DNA from: Acanthochlamys bracteata
Lineage: Eukaryota > Streptophyta > Magnoliopsida > Pandanales > Velloziaceae
Direction: 5' to 3'
Length of the DNA stretch: 64,000 nucleotides
Assembly: GCA_019914995.1 (NCBI GenBank)
Contig: CM034133.1
Location: 6,262,001 to 6,326,000 of the forward strand
Every line of letters starts with the position of its first letter. Positions within the stretch are counted from its first letter, which is position 1. The translations under genes and the position numbers were made by a program. Positions 37,981 through 49,094 of this stretch are shown one piece after another. The notes under the pieces were generated by a model. The model saw only the letters and a program-made list of their open reading frames with translations, was not told the DNA's origin and ran no database searches.

Positions 37981-38530
37981 AGTATAATCTAGAATAACTT
38001 AGTTTAAAACATAGAGGGCTAAAATATAAACTAAGTGATCAAATAGCACAAATTTGTGCCGACATGATCGGCTCAACGAGATTGACTTGTACAAAGAGTC
38101 GGAATCAAGTTTAGATATCCGAGGAAAAAGTTAGAGGCAAGTTTAGATTTTAGAAATCTTAATATATAATAGTTTATTTTAAAACAACATACAGGGTCAA
38201 ATTGTAAACTAAGCCATCAAATAGCATGAAATTGGCGCTAACATGATCAGCTCAACGAGATTGACTTGTAGCAAAAGTCGGAATCAAATTTGGGGGTACA
38301 AGGAGTAAGTTAGAAGTAAGTTTAGGTTGAAAGATCTTAATATACAATAGTTTAGTTTATAACAACATAAAGGGTCAGAATGTAAACTAAACCGTCAAAT
38401 GGCACGAAATTGGTGCTGATACGATTGGCTCGACGAGTATGACTTGTAGTAAGAGTCGGAATCAAATTTGGAGGTTCGAGGAATAAGTTAAGAGCAAGTT
38501 CATGTTTTAAATATCTTAATATAGAATAGC
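37981..38530 (+). repeat. Tandem repeat, three copies of about 178 bp
   Basis: Copies start near 37981, 38160 and 38338, each with AATAGTTTA..., CAACATA.AGGGTCAAA and GACTTGTAGTAAGAGTCGG. A partial fourth begins at 38517 (AATATAGAATAGCTTAG). Copies differ by 10-20 percent by eye. It lies between the second CACTA gene and the 3' subterminal array. Confidence 0.85.
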
Positions 38531-38859
38531 TTAGATATTTATTTCAATACATAGATAAACGTTGTTAATCCTCTTCTATTTTGTTTTCATTTCAGATTCA
38601 TGATCCATTGCTCTTGTTTGAGAAGAAGGGCGTCCTCGGTGGTTAGTTCTTTTATTAGGTAGTTTTTTGTATTAGGACAATATAATGTAATATTTTTATA
38701 AGCTTTGTATTTGTTGTATGAAAACAATGATATAATTTAAAGTTTATTTAATATATTTTGTATTTATTGAACGAAATTTTAGTTTGGAAAACATTTAGTA
38801 TTGAATTAGTATGTTGTATAATTTTCATTATAATATAAATAAAAAAATAAATTAAAACC

Positions 38860-39421
38860 AAATTAGCGACTAGGACGCGCTGGTCGTTGATTTCGAACAA
38901 CAGCGACCAACGCGAACTAGTCGCTAATGGCTAAACAAAGGAGCATCTGCAACCAGATTGTGGTGGTCGATAATTAGAACATGTGCGGCTAGCTACACCA
39001 GGTCGCTATTGTTTTGGTTACGACTAGGAATGCTAGTTGCTGATCTCAGAACCCACGACTAACGGCAGCAGGTCGCTGTTGTAGTCATCAGCGACCTACA
39101 CTGGTGGCATCTGATGTTGTCATCAACGATCGCCCGTAGATGGGGTCGCTGATCTCATCATTAGCGACCACTAGCGGATGATCGTTGTTGTCAATTTAAC
39201 GATGACCAGCTTGACATGGTCGCTATTAATTGAATAGCGACGGTCACTATTGTTTGGATCATTAGCGATAGAGAGCTACTGCTGGTCGCGAAAGGAATCA
39301 GCAACTTAGCTAGCGCGACCGGTTTGGCGACCTACTCTCCTTGGTCACTGAAGGTTTTAGCAACCTTTTTTAATTTAGTGACCAGATTTTGCGGTCGCTA
39401 TTGATGTTTTATCTTGTAGTG
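38860..39421 (+). repeat. CACTA 3' subterminal repeats and TIR
   Basis: About 550 bp dense in AGCGACC and GGTCGCT words in both orientations, closed by TCTTGTAGTG. It mirrors the 5' array. Confidence 0.88.
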
Positions 39422-39650
39422 TGAGACTGAACCACCATAAGTTTTGTCTTCATTTATAATTGTGTTACTACATTTTATATTTGTTGATAATTACTCTAAC
39501 TGTTTTGGTTAGATCTAAAGAAATTAAATACTAACTGTTTTGTATTAAGTAGATCTTTTGATTTCTATTTTATTAGAAGTTATTTTACTCGTTTGCAAGT
39601 TATTTAGTGCTTTAGTGTTTTCGCTACCTGAGTGCTTAAAATATATACAT
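39422..39650 (+). repeat. Copia fossil 5' LTR, second part
   Basis: Resumes after the CACTA TGA duplication and aligns with 43999-44100 and, beyond the other insertion, with 48560-48650 (TTTTATTAGAA...TTTGCAAGTTA). The right limit is uncertain. Confidence 0.65.
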
Positions 39651-40099
39651 ATTCTTAGACAAATTTATATCATATGTGCTTGGTTATGTATAGAAAAAAT
39701 TGATTAAAAGAACCTCATTTTTTCAATTAATTCTATGCAGTCTGAGTCTTTTTAATGAAAACTTGTCCTTTCTATTGAGTTTTTGCTAAATGCCAATTGG
39801 TTTGAAAGCCAAGACATTGAAGTTGCTTCACTAATTTTTAAAAAATTTTTGACCAGTCAATTGATACATATCATAGATGAATTTAATACCTAGTGTAGAA
39901 ACGATTCATGTGTGTAGTTTTGGGAATAAGTAAAATTTTTCAATTTTTAAATGGCAGTTGTGATATATGGTTCGAAAGATACAACATTTATCTTGACAGG
40001 CAATATTTTTCTAGATTTTTCGGAGGCCAAACATATCCCGTAACGGCACTTACAACTTTGTGGATAGAGAGCCGGATTGGCTGGAACTGCACCTAACTA

Positions 40100-41770
40100 T
40101 TTTTGGAATGAAAAATCCTATGGTTTGAAATACTTAATTTTCGGATTTCTTGAGAAAAAGAGCAGTAGAGGCGACTCATCTAGGGTTTATCTTTTGGGTT
40201 TTTGTTGCTGGAACAGAGAGAAGGATAGAAATAAGCAAGGGGCAAACAAGCAAGGTTTATCGTTCTTGTTCAGGGTTCTTTTGTTTTCTTTGTTCCAATT
40301 CTTATGTCTTTTCTTTCCTTCAGGTTCATTATTTGATGCATGCGATGGACATCACCGCTTTGACTCCACAACTAAGGATCTTGTGTACAAGCATTTTGAA
40401 TGCATAAATGGCCATTTTGTCTCAACAGCTAGGAAGTTTAGGTTGTAATCCTATTCATACTCCAAATCCAGTGTGCGAATTCTGTAGGGGATATCAAGTT
40501 ACTGTGAGTGCCAAATCAGAAGCCATTTTCACCATCACCTAAGAAACAAATACAATGGCTGTAACGTTAATTGACAATAGAAAAATCCATCTTCCAACAC
40601 ATACAATCCAGGTTGGCGAGATCATCTAAAATTTTTGTGGAAAAAAATCATCAAAACATAGCTAGAAACCACACTAGATTTCAGCAACAACTAGTGCGTA
40701 AAACACCACTTGAAGATGCCTTACGCAATCACCATGAGCACTTCCCAATTCATAGCAAAAACAAAATCATTTCCTTCGACCATTATCGCATTTAAAGAAA
40801 AAAAAAAAAAGAAACCGTCAACTTTAAAAAATCAAGTTGTCTCTATTCGAAACTTTGAGGTACAAATGGATCAAATGATAAACTTGTTATATGGAAAGTA
40901 CAAGGTTCTTTACCAAGCAACACTGAGGTAATCTTAAAGAGCAAGTGCATGCAATTGCACTTAGAAATGGGAAGGTACTTGAAACATAAACAATGAACAG
41001 CAAACTGAATTGCAACATTAACAGCAAGGAGTTAATTAAACACCTGAATTTTCTTCTTCTAAATCACCTACTGGAGTAGAACAAAACAACAAGAAAACAC
41101 TAAAGAATGCTACCGAATCAGCTAAAAAAGAAAGCTCGGACATTAATCAGCCCCAAACAGTAGCATCAACCAAATCTTACGTGCCACCGATTCTATTTCC
41201 TCAACGCCTTCTAAAGAACAAATTGGATAAGCAATTCTCTAAATTTCTTGATGTGTTTAAAAAGGTAGATATTAACATTCCTTTTACAGATGTGTTGGAG
41301 CAAATACCAAGCTATATAAAGTTCATTAAGGAGATTTTGTCCAACAAATGAAAAGTAGAGGCTATCAAGTGGTGATGCTAACCAAGGAGTATAGTGCTAT
41401 GCCACCAAAAGTAAAAGATAAAGAGAGTTTTACTATAACTTGCACTATTATAAACTCTCACTTTGAAAAAGCTTTACGTAATTTATGTGCAAGTGTTAAT
41501 TTAATGCCCTTGTCTATCTACAGAAAATTAGGATTGGGAGAACAAAAAATAACTACAGTTTTTCTTCAATTGGCTGATCGATCTATTAGATATTTATGGG
41601 GCATACTAGAGGATGTGCTAGTGAAAGTTGATAACTTCATATTTCCTGCTGATTTTCTTATAGTGGATATGGAAGAGGATCAAGACATACCAATTATACT
41701 AGGCCCACTATTCTTAGCTACTAGGGGAGCTCTAATTGATATGAGCCACCTTAGAATCCGGTAGCTTAAC
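40100..41770 (+). mobile_element. Ty3/gypsy (Athila/Tat-type) gag-protease fragment
   Basis: Inside the copia interior. NPIHTPNPVCEFCRGYQ (about 40445) resembles the gag zinc-knuckle region, and VHAIALRNGKVLET (about 40950) is the 'NAITLRSGK' motif. 41348-41764 is open with ALRNLCASVNLMPLSIYRK, ADRSIRYLWGILEDVLVKVD and PIILGPLFLATRGALIDM, the retropepsin block of Athila-type elements. Nothing follows: RT and LTRs are missing. It is a fossil fragment with several breaks, either inserted or recombined into the copia element. Confidence 0.75.
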
Positions 41771-41859
41771 TTTCTCCCACAAGCTGCCTTGTGTCTTCTC
41801 AATCTTCTTCATTTATGTGCCTTTTGATAAACAAGAAAGTTCATCTTCTCAGTCTTAAA

Positions 41860-43400
41860 CTCTAGCACATCAATGTAGTATTGCAACAAATAAGGAAGAA
41901 GAATAATTAAGCCAGCACAAAGGTATGGTTTTGCAGATCTTATTACTTATGCCTTAACTGTTGCTGAGACTGCTGATTATCTTACTTCAACTTTCTACAA
42001 GAAAGCTATATCTTGTTCTGAACTAGAATGATGGCTCATTGCAGCGAATGAAGAGATCAAGTCATTATACAAGAATGAGACTTAGGTTTTGGTAAAGCCA
42101 CCAAAAGAAAAAAAAAATAGTGATGGCAAATAGATTTATATGAAGAAAGATGTTTCTGAAAATGTGCAATACAAGGTATGGTTTGTACCCAAAGGCTACT
42201 CTTAGGCACCAGGTGTTGATTTCCATACTATTTTCTCACATATTGTGAAGCATGTTTCTATCCAATTTTTGCTTGCCTTAATAGCTATGTATGATTTAGA
42301 GTTACAAACTTTTGATATTAAAATTGTGTTTTGTATGATGAATTAAAAGAGCAAATTTATATGTATCAAGCTGGAGGTTTTGTCTTTGTGGGGAAACAAG
42401 ACCATGTTTGCTTGTTGAAATGTCTTTATATGATTTAAAACAATCCCATAACAATGGTATAAGAAATTTGATTTCTTTATGGTAGATATTGGTGACAACC
42501 GAAGTCGTATGACAACTGCATTTAATTCAAACATCTTGATGATGCATTTTTTATTTACATTCTTTTTTGTGTTGATGACATATTGATTGCTTTAAAAGAC
42601 ATGTCAGAGATCCATAATTTGACGAACACAATGAATGAAAAGTTTAGGAGATACAAAGAAGATTTTAGGTATGGGAATCTTCAAAGAACGCAAAATTAGA
42701 AAGCTATTTTTGTCTTAGAAGATATATGCTGAAAAGGTTTTACAGCGCTTCAATATAAAGCATTCAAAATCTATTAGCACTCTTTTAGCACCTCACTTCA
42801 AACTCTCATCAAGTTTGTCACCTCAGACTAAACAAGAGATTTTCTGTACCTCAAATTGCCTATTTCTGTGCAGTTGGTTATTTTATGTATACAATGTGCA
42901 CTTGTCTAGACATTTTACATACTATTTGTAGTGTTAGTATATATATGAAAAGTACAGAAAAAGAACACTGGCGAACAGTTGAATGTATTCTTTGAAATTA
43001 TCAAGTACTTGTTTGGAATTCACTAACATTATTTGCACACTTGTTGGTTATGTAGATTCAGACTATACAGGTGAGCTAAATTGTAGAAAATCTTTAATCG
43101 ATTATATTTTCTCACCTGTCAATTCTGTTATAAGTTGGAAGCTTATTTGCAACATGTAATTGCTTTGTCAATCGTAAAAGCTGAGTATATGGTTGTTACT
43201 GAAGCTATCAAGAAAGCTACTTGGCTGCGAGGTCTATGTGGGAGAGCTTGCTTTGAATCAAGGTGTTTACTGTAGTTTATTGTGATAGCCAAAGTGCTAT
43301 TCATTTGACCAAAGACCAAATACAACATGATAAGTTTAGACACATTAATGTGGGATTTCATTTTGTTAGAGATGTAATCTTTTAAGGTGCTATTGTTTAC
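41860..43400 (+). pseudogene. Copia RT and RNase H remnants (fossil)
   Basis: RT traces at 42020-42660 (VWFVPKGYS, QTFDIKI, DELKEQIYMYQAGGFV, FCVDDILIALKDMSEI) and RNase H traces at 43045-43360 (GYVDSDYTGELNCRKS, SIVKAEYMVVTEAIKKATWL) keep the copia order. Heavily broken. They belong to the element whose LTRs lie at 19656 and 43558. Confidence 0.75.
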
Positions 43401-43557
43401 TTAAAATTGAAACGGCAGATAATCCAATTAAGATACTAATAAAGACTCTTCCATTTTGCAAGTTCAAACATTGCTTGAATTTGGTTGGTGTTCGCAGCAA
43501 ATGAATAAAGGACACTAAAATGAAGAGAAGACTTATTTCAAGTGAAATTCAAGTAAA

Positions 43558-44110
43558 TGTGGAGTTCCTTGGATTTCAACCTTTACGACCAAGTTTTGGG
43601 TCTTGGCTACCATATTTGAGGCCTGTGTGACCTTAGGCAATCATATATCAGGTCTATGCGATCTTGTGCGATCTTTCTGTGCAATTTTTGCAAAAAGAGT
43701 TAACGACCTGTTAATGATCTATTCTCGACCAAATTCAGTAGTTCACTATTTTTTCTATTTTGACCCTCCTTTTGTTTGTTTTTTGCTTCTATCATTCCTG
43801 CATTGTTTTCTCTTGGAAGAATTGTATTTAGAAGAACAGAACTTAGTCATTTTTCATCTCTATTTTCTCTAGAGAGTTCTAACATCGTCTCTTTGTTGGA
43901 GCTTTATCAAATTTGTTATTTTGCTCCAATCTTTTGTAATATTCACAATTTTATAGTGAAATTCTTCTCTTCTCTCCGTGAGCGTAGGTTTTTCTTGAAA
44001 CTGAACCAAGTAATTCTTGTCTCATTTATTATTATTGTGTTTACTATTCTTAGTATTTGTTGATAATTATTCTGACAGTTTTGGTTAGATTTGAAAATGC
44101 TAAACAATAA
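43558..44110 (+). repeat. Copia fossil 3' LTR, first part
   Basis: Begins TGTGGAGTTCCTTGG and matches 19656-20088 and 39422-39500. It is cut at TAA (44108-44110) by the PIF/Harbinger-like element; the LTR resumes at 48548. Confidence 0.75.
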
Positions 44111-47100
44111 GGCCATGTTTGGCTAAGTTTTAAACTTAGAGCTTTTAAACTAAAACTATTGTTCATATGCTTTTCCTTAAAAGCGGCTTTTGAGCTTTTG
44201 TAAGAAGCTACTTTTTTTTTAATTCTATTTGGCTAAATTTCACTATTTAAAAACTTATTCGTAAAAAAAGTTTGAAAATATGTTTGGATAAATTTGTACT
44301 TATAAGTGAATGAGATATATAATGAATGAAGTGACCTTAGGTATATAATAAATGTATTGTTAAATTTCTAAATCTATTCTTGTATATCTAGTTTTTGAGA
44401 ATTAATTTTATAACATATTTTTAAAGTATTTTTTGTTTAATATTTTTTATATTAATATTTGTAAACATATTAACAAATATATCATCATCATCATCATCAT
44501 TATTATTATTATTATTTTAATATATAAATTATTATATGTAATATTATAATAAATAATAATTTAAGAAGACAATTTTATCTCTAATCACTAAAATTATTTG
44601 TACAAAAAGTCTAAATAGTTTTAACATCTTTAATCCAGTATATATCTTTTGACCTAACATGCTAAAAAGAGTCCAGTATTTCTTCTTCATTGCAAGAAAT
44701 TCCATATTTAGCCATGATACATATAGGAATGAGATTAGCAAAAACATGTTTACCAGAATAAGGACGATGCATTCAATCAAATGTTCTTTTGGTGATTGTA
44801 CGTACAGCCAGAACAAATGTCGGATAAACAAATGTCGGATAAAAGAACACATGATTTACAATCTTACATTACAAAACTCATCGCTTACAAAACTCATGTA
44901 CATTCTTACATGTGCCGACTGCTGCATTGAAGAAGTATTTTGCTTTATTAGGCAAATCTTTTGCAGCTTGCTCATAGCAAGTGAACATGCAGCAGCTAAC
45001 AAGCATAATTAAGTAGTAAACTTTTGATCAGGTTACATAATAAGAAAACAATGTTATTAGTCAGAACAGCAATGTTGCACACAAGTTGTGCAGCTAGTAG
45101 AAGTACATCTATGAGATTCTCTAAGATGCAATACCATGAAATTAATCTCAAGCTATTATTATGTAATTGTTTAAACATATAATTGCTAAGCCTAGGATTT
45201 CAATATATAAACATTCATATATAAACATTATAAATATTCAGTTTCTACTAGGCATTAAACATACACAGCATTGTGTAGCCCTAGATTACAATCAAGACAT
45301 AAGCTACTACATAGGGCATTAAATAGTTCATTGAGTTCTTTTCCTTAGGTAGAGGACTACACTACAAGCAGTCACAAGACATTAAACACTACAAGTAGTC
45401 ACAGTGAGCACGTATAAAGCATGCATAGCAATAACAATAATAAAGCATAGCAATGCAATAAAAAAACAGTGAGTTGTAGCTTTGTTTGCATCAAAACAGT
45501 GAGCTTCCAAATAGTTAGTATATTTAGAAGCAAGTAGTATGCTTCAGCTGTGGTGCTTCAAAACAGTCAGTTGCGGTGCTTCAGAATAGTTCTTGCATTA
45601 GTATGTTTCAGCTCACTATTTAGCTCCTATGCAAAAATATCAATCAAGCTAGTATGTTTTAGCTCACTACTAGTTATATGTTTCAGCTAACAGGAAAGTT
45701 AGTGATGAGTTGATCTCAACTAATAGTAGGGTTTAGGTTCAATAGAGCACATACAACATAGCACTAGATAAGTTGATCTCAAACTATTATTATTGTCAAG
45801 TGCAACCAGCTCATTGTTTGAAATCAAGATCAACAATAGCATTCAGATTGATAAAAAACTTTTTCCTGCAATCTGGTTGAGCTCTTACCAGTGCCTTCTC
45901 TTATAGGAATCAAGACAGTCGTTCACAACACCAAAACACCATTCAATTTTTATAAGAATTTATTTGAACTCCACAACTTAGGAATCCATGAAGTTTTAAA
46001 GTGCACACTAGAAACAATCAAGCAAACCCCATTCAATTTTCAGCCTAAGGCAAAATTTAAACACAAAACACACAGCAAAAGCATTCCCATATTAGCAACC
46101 CTACCTTCATCACCTTCAAAGGCAGCCAAGCAGAACGATTCCTATATGGTTCAGAAAAGCAGAGAAGATAAAGATAAAACTAGTCATTCATATAAATAAC
46201 AAAGAAGATAGACAGCAACAACAATAAGATAATACTAATCAAACCTTGAAGACCTAATTAAACCAAAAAAAAAAAAAAAAAAACAACCAACAGAATCACA
46301 AAGATATAGCAATGCAAGACCTAATTAAAGAAGACCTAATCAAACCTTCAAGACACTTGAATGGGCATGTGTAGCTCAAACAGATGTATATTTAGCTCAC
46401 TGTTTAGCTTAAACATATGCATGCTCTGAAAGTTTTTCTACCCGTTGTGTGTTATTAAAGATATTTACAAAAAAAGAATGCATGGAGAATTCTGTAGCAT
46501 TGTGGGTTATTTATTTACTTAACATTCTTGAAGATTCGGAGAAGTGGGGAAATATTTGAAACCACGCTCCTATGGCCAATAACAATAAGGCACAAATCAA
46601 TCGTATAACTATGTTGCAAGCAAAGGTATACAACACCAATATCATGATATTAAGGATCAAATATAAAATGTTTGTGCACACAGCTCAATTAAGAGAATTT
46701 TTTTGTATAAGAAAAAAAACTTAAAAGAGACTTCCATGACTTCCAAAAAAAATCTGCTTTTTTCTAGAATCACCATGTCAAAGTTGAGGGCACAAAGTAG
46801 AGCAGTAGGTGAGAAGTTTGCTTCATACCTCCCTCAAATCATCATTGCATTTGATTGCATTACAAGGGAAATGAATCGAGGATAGTGAATGAACCAGTAA
46901 CAACAACTCAAAAAGCTAAACAGAAAAAGATAGATTATACAATTTATGCCAAAAGCAAAATCTGATAAAGGTGTTCCATTGCATTGTATGATGTAGGCAA
47001 CAAAGATTAAGAAATGAAAATGCTTATGAGTGGCATTTAGCTAACATTTCAGAAGCAACAAAAAATTAAAATTTAATCAAGATAGCAATCAAGATAGCTC

Positions 47101-48544
47101 AAACAGATGCTTGTTTAGCTCACTGTTTAGCTCAAAGCTCATTGTTTAGCTGAAAAACAGATGTATGTTGTTTCAACTCATTGTTTAGCTCCTAAACAAA
47201 AATATCAATCAAGCTAGTATGTTTCAGCCAATAAATTAGCAACATATTTAAGCTCACTAAATTAGTTATATGTAACATAAAAAAAATACACAAAAGCACA
47301 CACTCAACATAGCAAAGAATTTCTAGTATGAAGAGACATTATTCTTATCATGCATGGTGTAGATTCAAAGGAGAAGTACAAGAAGAAGAAGAAGAATTTA
47401 TTATTGTTGTTGTTGATGATGATGATAACTGAAGTTTCAACTGCTTATAGTATTGAGTTTGTGCTTGAATGCTGAAAGCATAACCACGGGCTATTTCAAG
47501 TTTTCATTCCTATCATTGGGCACTATGCATAAGATTTGAGAAAAACTTGTTACAATCAATAAATAAACTTCACTCCAAAATTATGAAGAACAAACCAATA
47601 AAATACAATATGCATATCTGCATCCCGTATGAATTAAGCTACATGGAAGAAACCATATAAAACACTAGCACTTCTTGATGCAACATCGACAGAGGCACTT
47701 TGATATTGAGAAAGCTTTCAGAGCCTAAAATATTGAACATCCAACATTAGTTCTACACAAGAGCAAATGGACACACTACAAGAAGAAGAATAACTATAAT
47801 AAACTCTAGAACTACTACTATAGCATGGATAACAACTACAATAGTAGTAGCAGCATCAGCTAGAAAAAAAAGATTTAGAGCTGCAGCAGCTATTACTACA
47901 ACATCAACAATTAGCTGCAATAGCTAATTCAAACACAACCCAGAAAAAAAAAGAATTCGATCCACTACTCTTCAATTTTCATCATCTAGAAGAAAAATTT
48001 TCGGTCTTTTAATAATGAATTAGTAAAGGTTGGAACAAACAAAATTAATAAAAAGAAAGTTAGAAATAATGAATCAAACAAACGCTAAACGAAGAAAAAA
48101 AACAGAACGAAAAAATTCACAAAATAACAATAAGAATGCGATTTATCGAACGGAAAAAAAAAATTGAATGAAACCAAGAAATCAAGTATTTGTTTATCTC
48201 CTTAGCACCGACGAAGGTTTGGAAGATCTCTGATGCACGACGAAATAGTTTTGAGCAGAGATCAGCTAGAAGATCTGTTGAGTAGACAAGGGTCGGCTTT
48301 GTAGAGTTGAACAAACGGAAGAGTGAATAGAGGAGTGAATGATATGAGCGAGCAGCGAGTAGTGAATGACAACGCCGATGGTGGGTGTGCAAGCAAAGAC
48401 GAGTGAATGCTGCTGGCGTGGATGCGAAGGAGAGTGAATGTGGAGTGAATTTGACAAAAGTTAGCGTTGCCAAACAATCAAAATACTATTATTGAGTGCT
48501 TTTTTTCTAGCTAAAAGTTAAAAAAAACACTTCTAAACATGGCC
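44111..48544. mobile_element. PIF/Harbinger-like non-autonomous element, copy 2 (4.4 kb)
   Basis: The left end GGCCATGTTTGGCTAAG and the right end CTAAACATGGCC form the TIR. TAA is duplicated at 44108-44110 and 48545-48547, the expected 3-bp target site. It shares its ends and about 400 bp of left sequence with copy 1. No transposase is visible. On the minus strand the right end holds a leader-like, GC-richer module (48440-48190) with repeated GAGTGAATG words. The remainder is AT-rich with TAGCTCA-type short repeats (45560-47280), a poly-A tract at 46265 and an ATC/ATT run at 44488-44517. Confidence 0.85.
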
Positions 48545-48655
48545 TAAATATTTTATACTAAATGAATCTCTCGAGTATTGTTTTATTAGAAACTATCTTG
48601 CTAATTTTGCAAGTTAATTTGTTAATTCAGTGCTTCCATTGCCTCTCCATTCTTC

Positions 48656-49094
48656 CTCTAATACTATTCAACTTATTATCCCATACTAACTAAATATGAA
48701 GCAAGTTTGTAAATTCTATCATATTTCGAATTAATAGTATATTTGTTAATTGCAGAAATCTTATCCTATTTCATATCATATAGCAAATGAGCCTTTAGTT
48801 CCAATGCTTAGTTTAATTAGAGCCTTATAATCGATAGTTAAGATGCATCATCCTACTAGTTGAAGATTTTCAAAAAGTTGTAAAGCAAATAACGAGATTA
48901 AAAGATCAGTTAAAATTAATTTTCTACTTAAATCAATAGTAAATTTCTCTCGAACAGAAAAAATTAAAAAAAAGCTAAATGTATTTATTTTTTAATTTTT
49001 TGTATGTTTCCAAAATTAATTCGCGGGACATTTTCCCGCTCAAATCCCAATCCTTTTCTCCAATCTTCCATCTCTTCCACCACCATTCCCGGCC
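48656..49094 (+). promoter_or_regulatory. Upstream region of FANCI
   Basis: About 440 bp between the last copia LTR sequence and the FANCI start codon. AT-rich up to 49015, then an abrupt change to C/T-rich leader. No other gene. Because the copia LTR ends here, the usable native promoter may be short. Confidence 0.55.
49021..49039. promoter_or_regulatory. Paired E2F-type sites upstream of FANCI
   Basis: TCGCGGGA at 49021-49028 and TTTTCCCGC at 49031-49039 face each other. TTTCCCGC is the canonical E2F/DP motif found before plant S-phase genes. They lie 56-74 bp before the ATG, in the leader or core promoter. Suggests G1/S-linked expression; not shown by sequence alone. Confidence 0.6.

Larger units (their letters stand above)
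20089..39421 (+). mobile_element. CACTA (En/Spm) DNA transposon, 19.3 kb with insertions
   Basis: Both ends carry the CACTA terminus: CACTACAAGA at 20089 and its complement TCTTGTAGTG ending at 39421. A 3-bp target duplication TGA lies at 20086-20088 and 39422-39424. Subterminal arrays of AGCGACC/GGTCGCT words sit at both ends, as in other CACTA elements where the transposase binds. Inside are TnpD-type transposase remnants and a TnpA-like second gene. Removing Sirevirus B (10.15 kb) leaves about 9.2 kb, a normal autonomous length. The frames contain many stops, so it is not autonomous now. It jumped into the 5' LTR of the copia fossil. Confidence 0.93.
19656..48655 (+). mobile_element. Old Ty1/copia fossil, container of the nested insertions
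   Basis: Two diverged LTRs share a long series of matches (ACGACCAAGTTT.GG.TCTTG, AAAGAGTTAACGAC, AGAGAGTTCTAACATCGT, GTTTTGGTTAGAT and others). The 5' LTR is 19656-20088 plus 39422 to about 39650, split by the CACTA element. The 3' LTR is 43558-44110 plus 48548 to about 48655, split by a PIF/Harbinger-like element. The interior keeps copia RT and RNase H remnants. LTR divergence looks above 15 percent, so the element is old; coding parts are heavily broken. The outer limits are uncertain by about 20 bp and I could not identify a target duplication. Confidence 0.7.
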
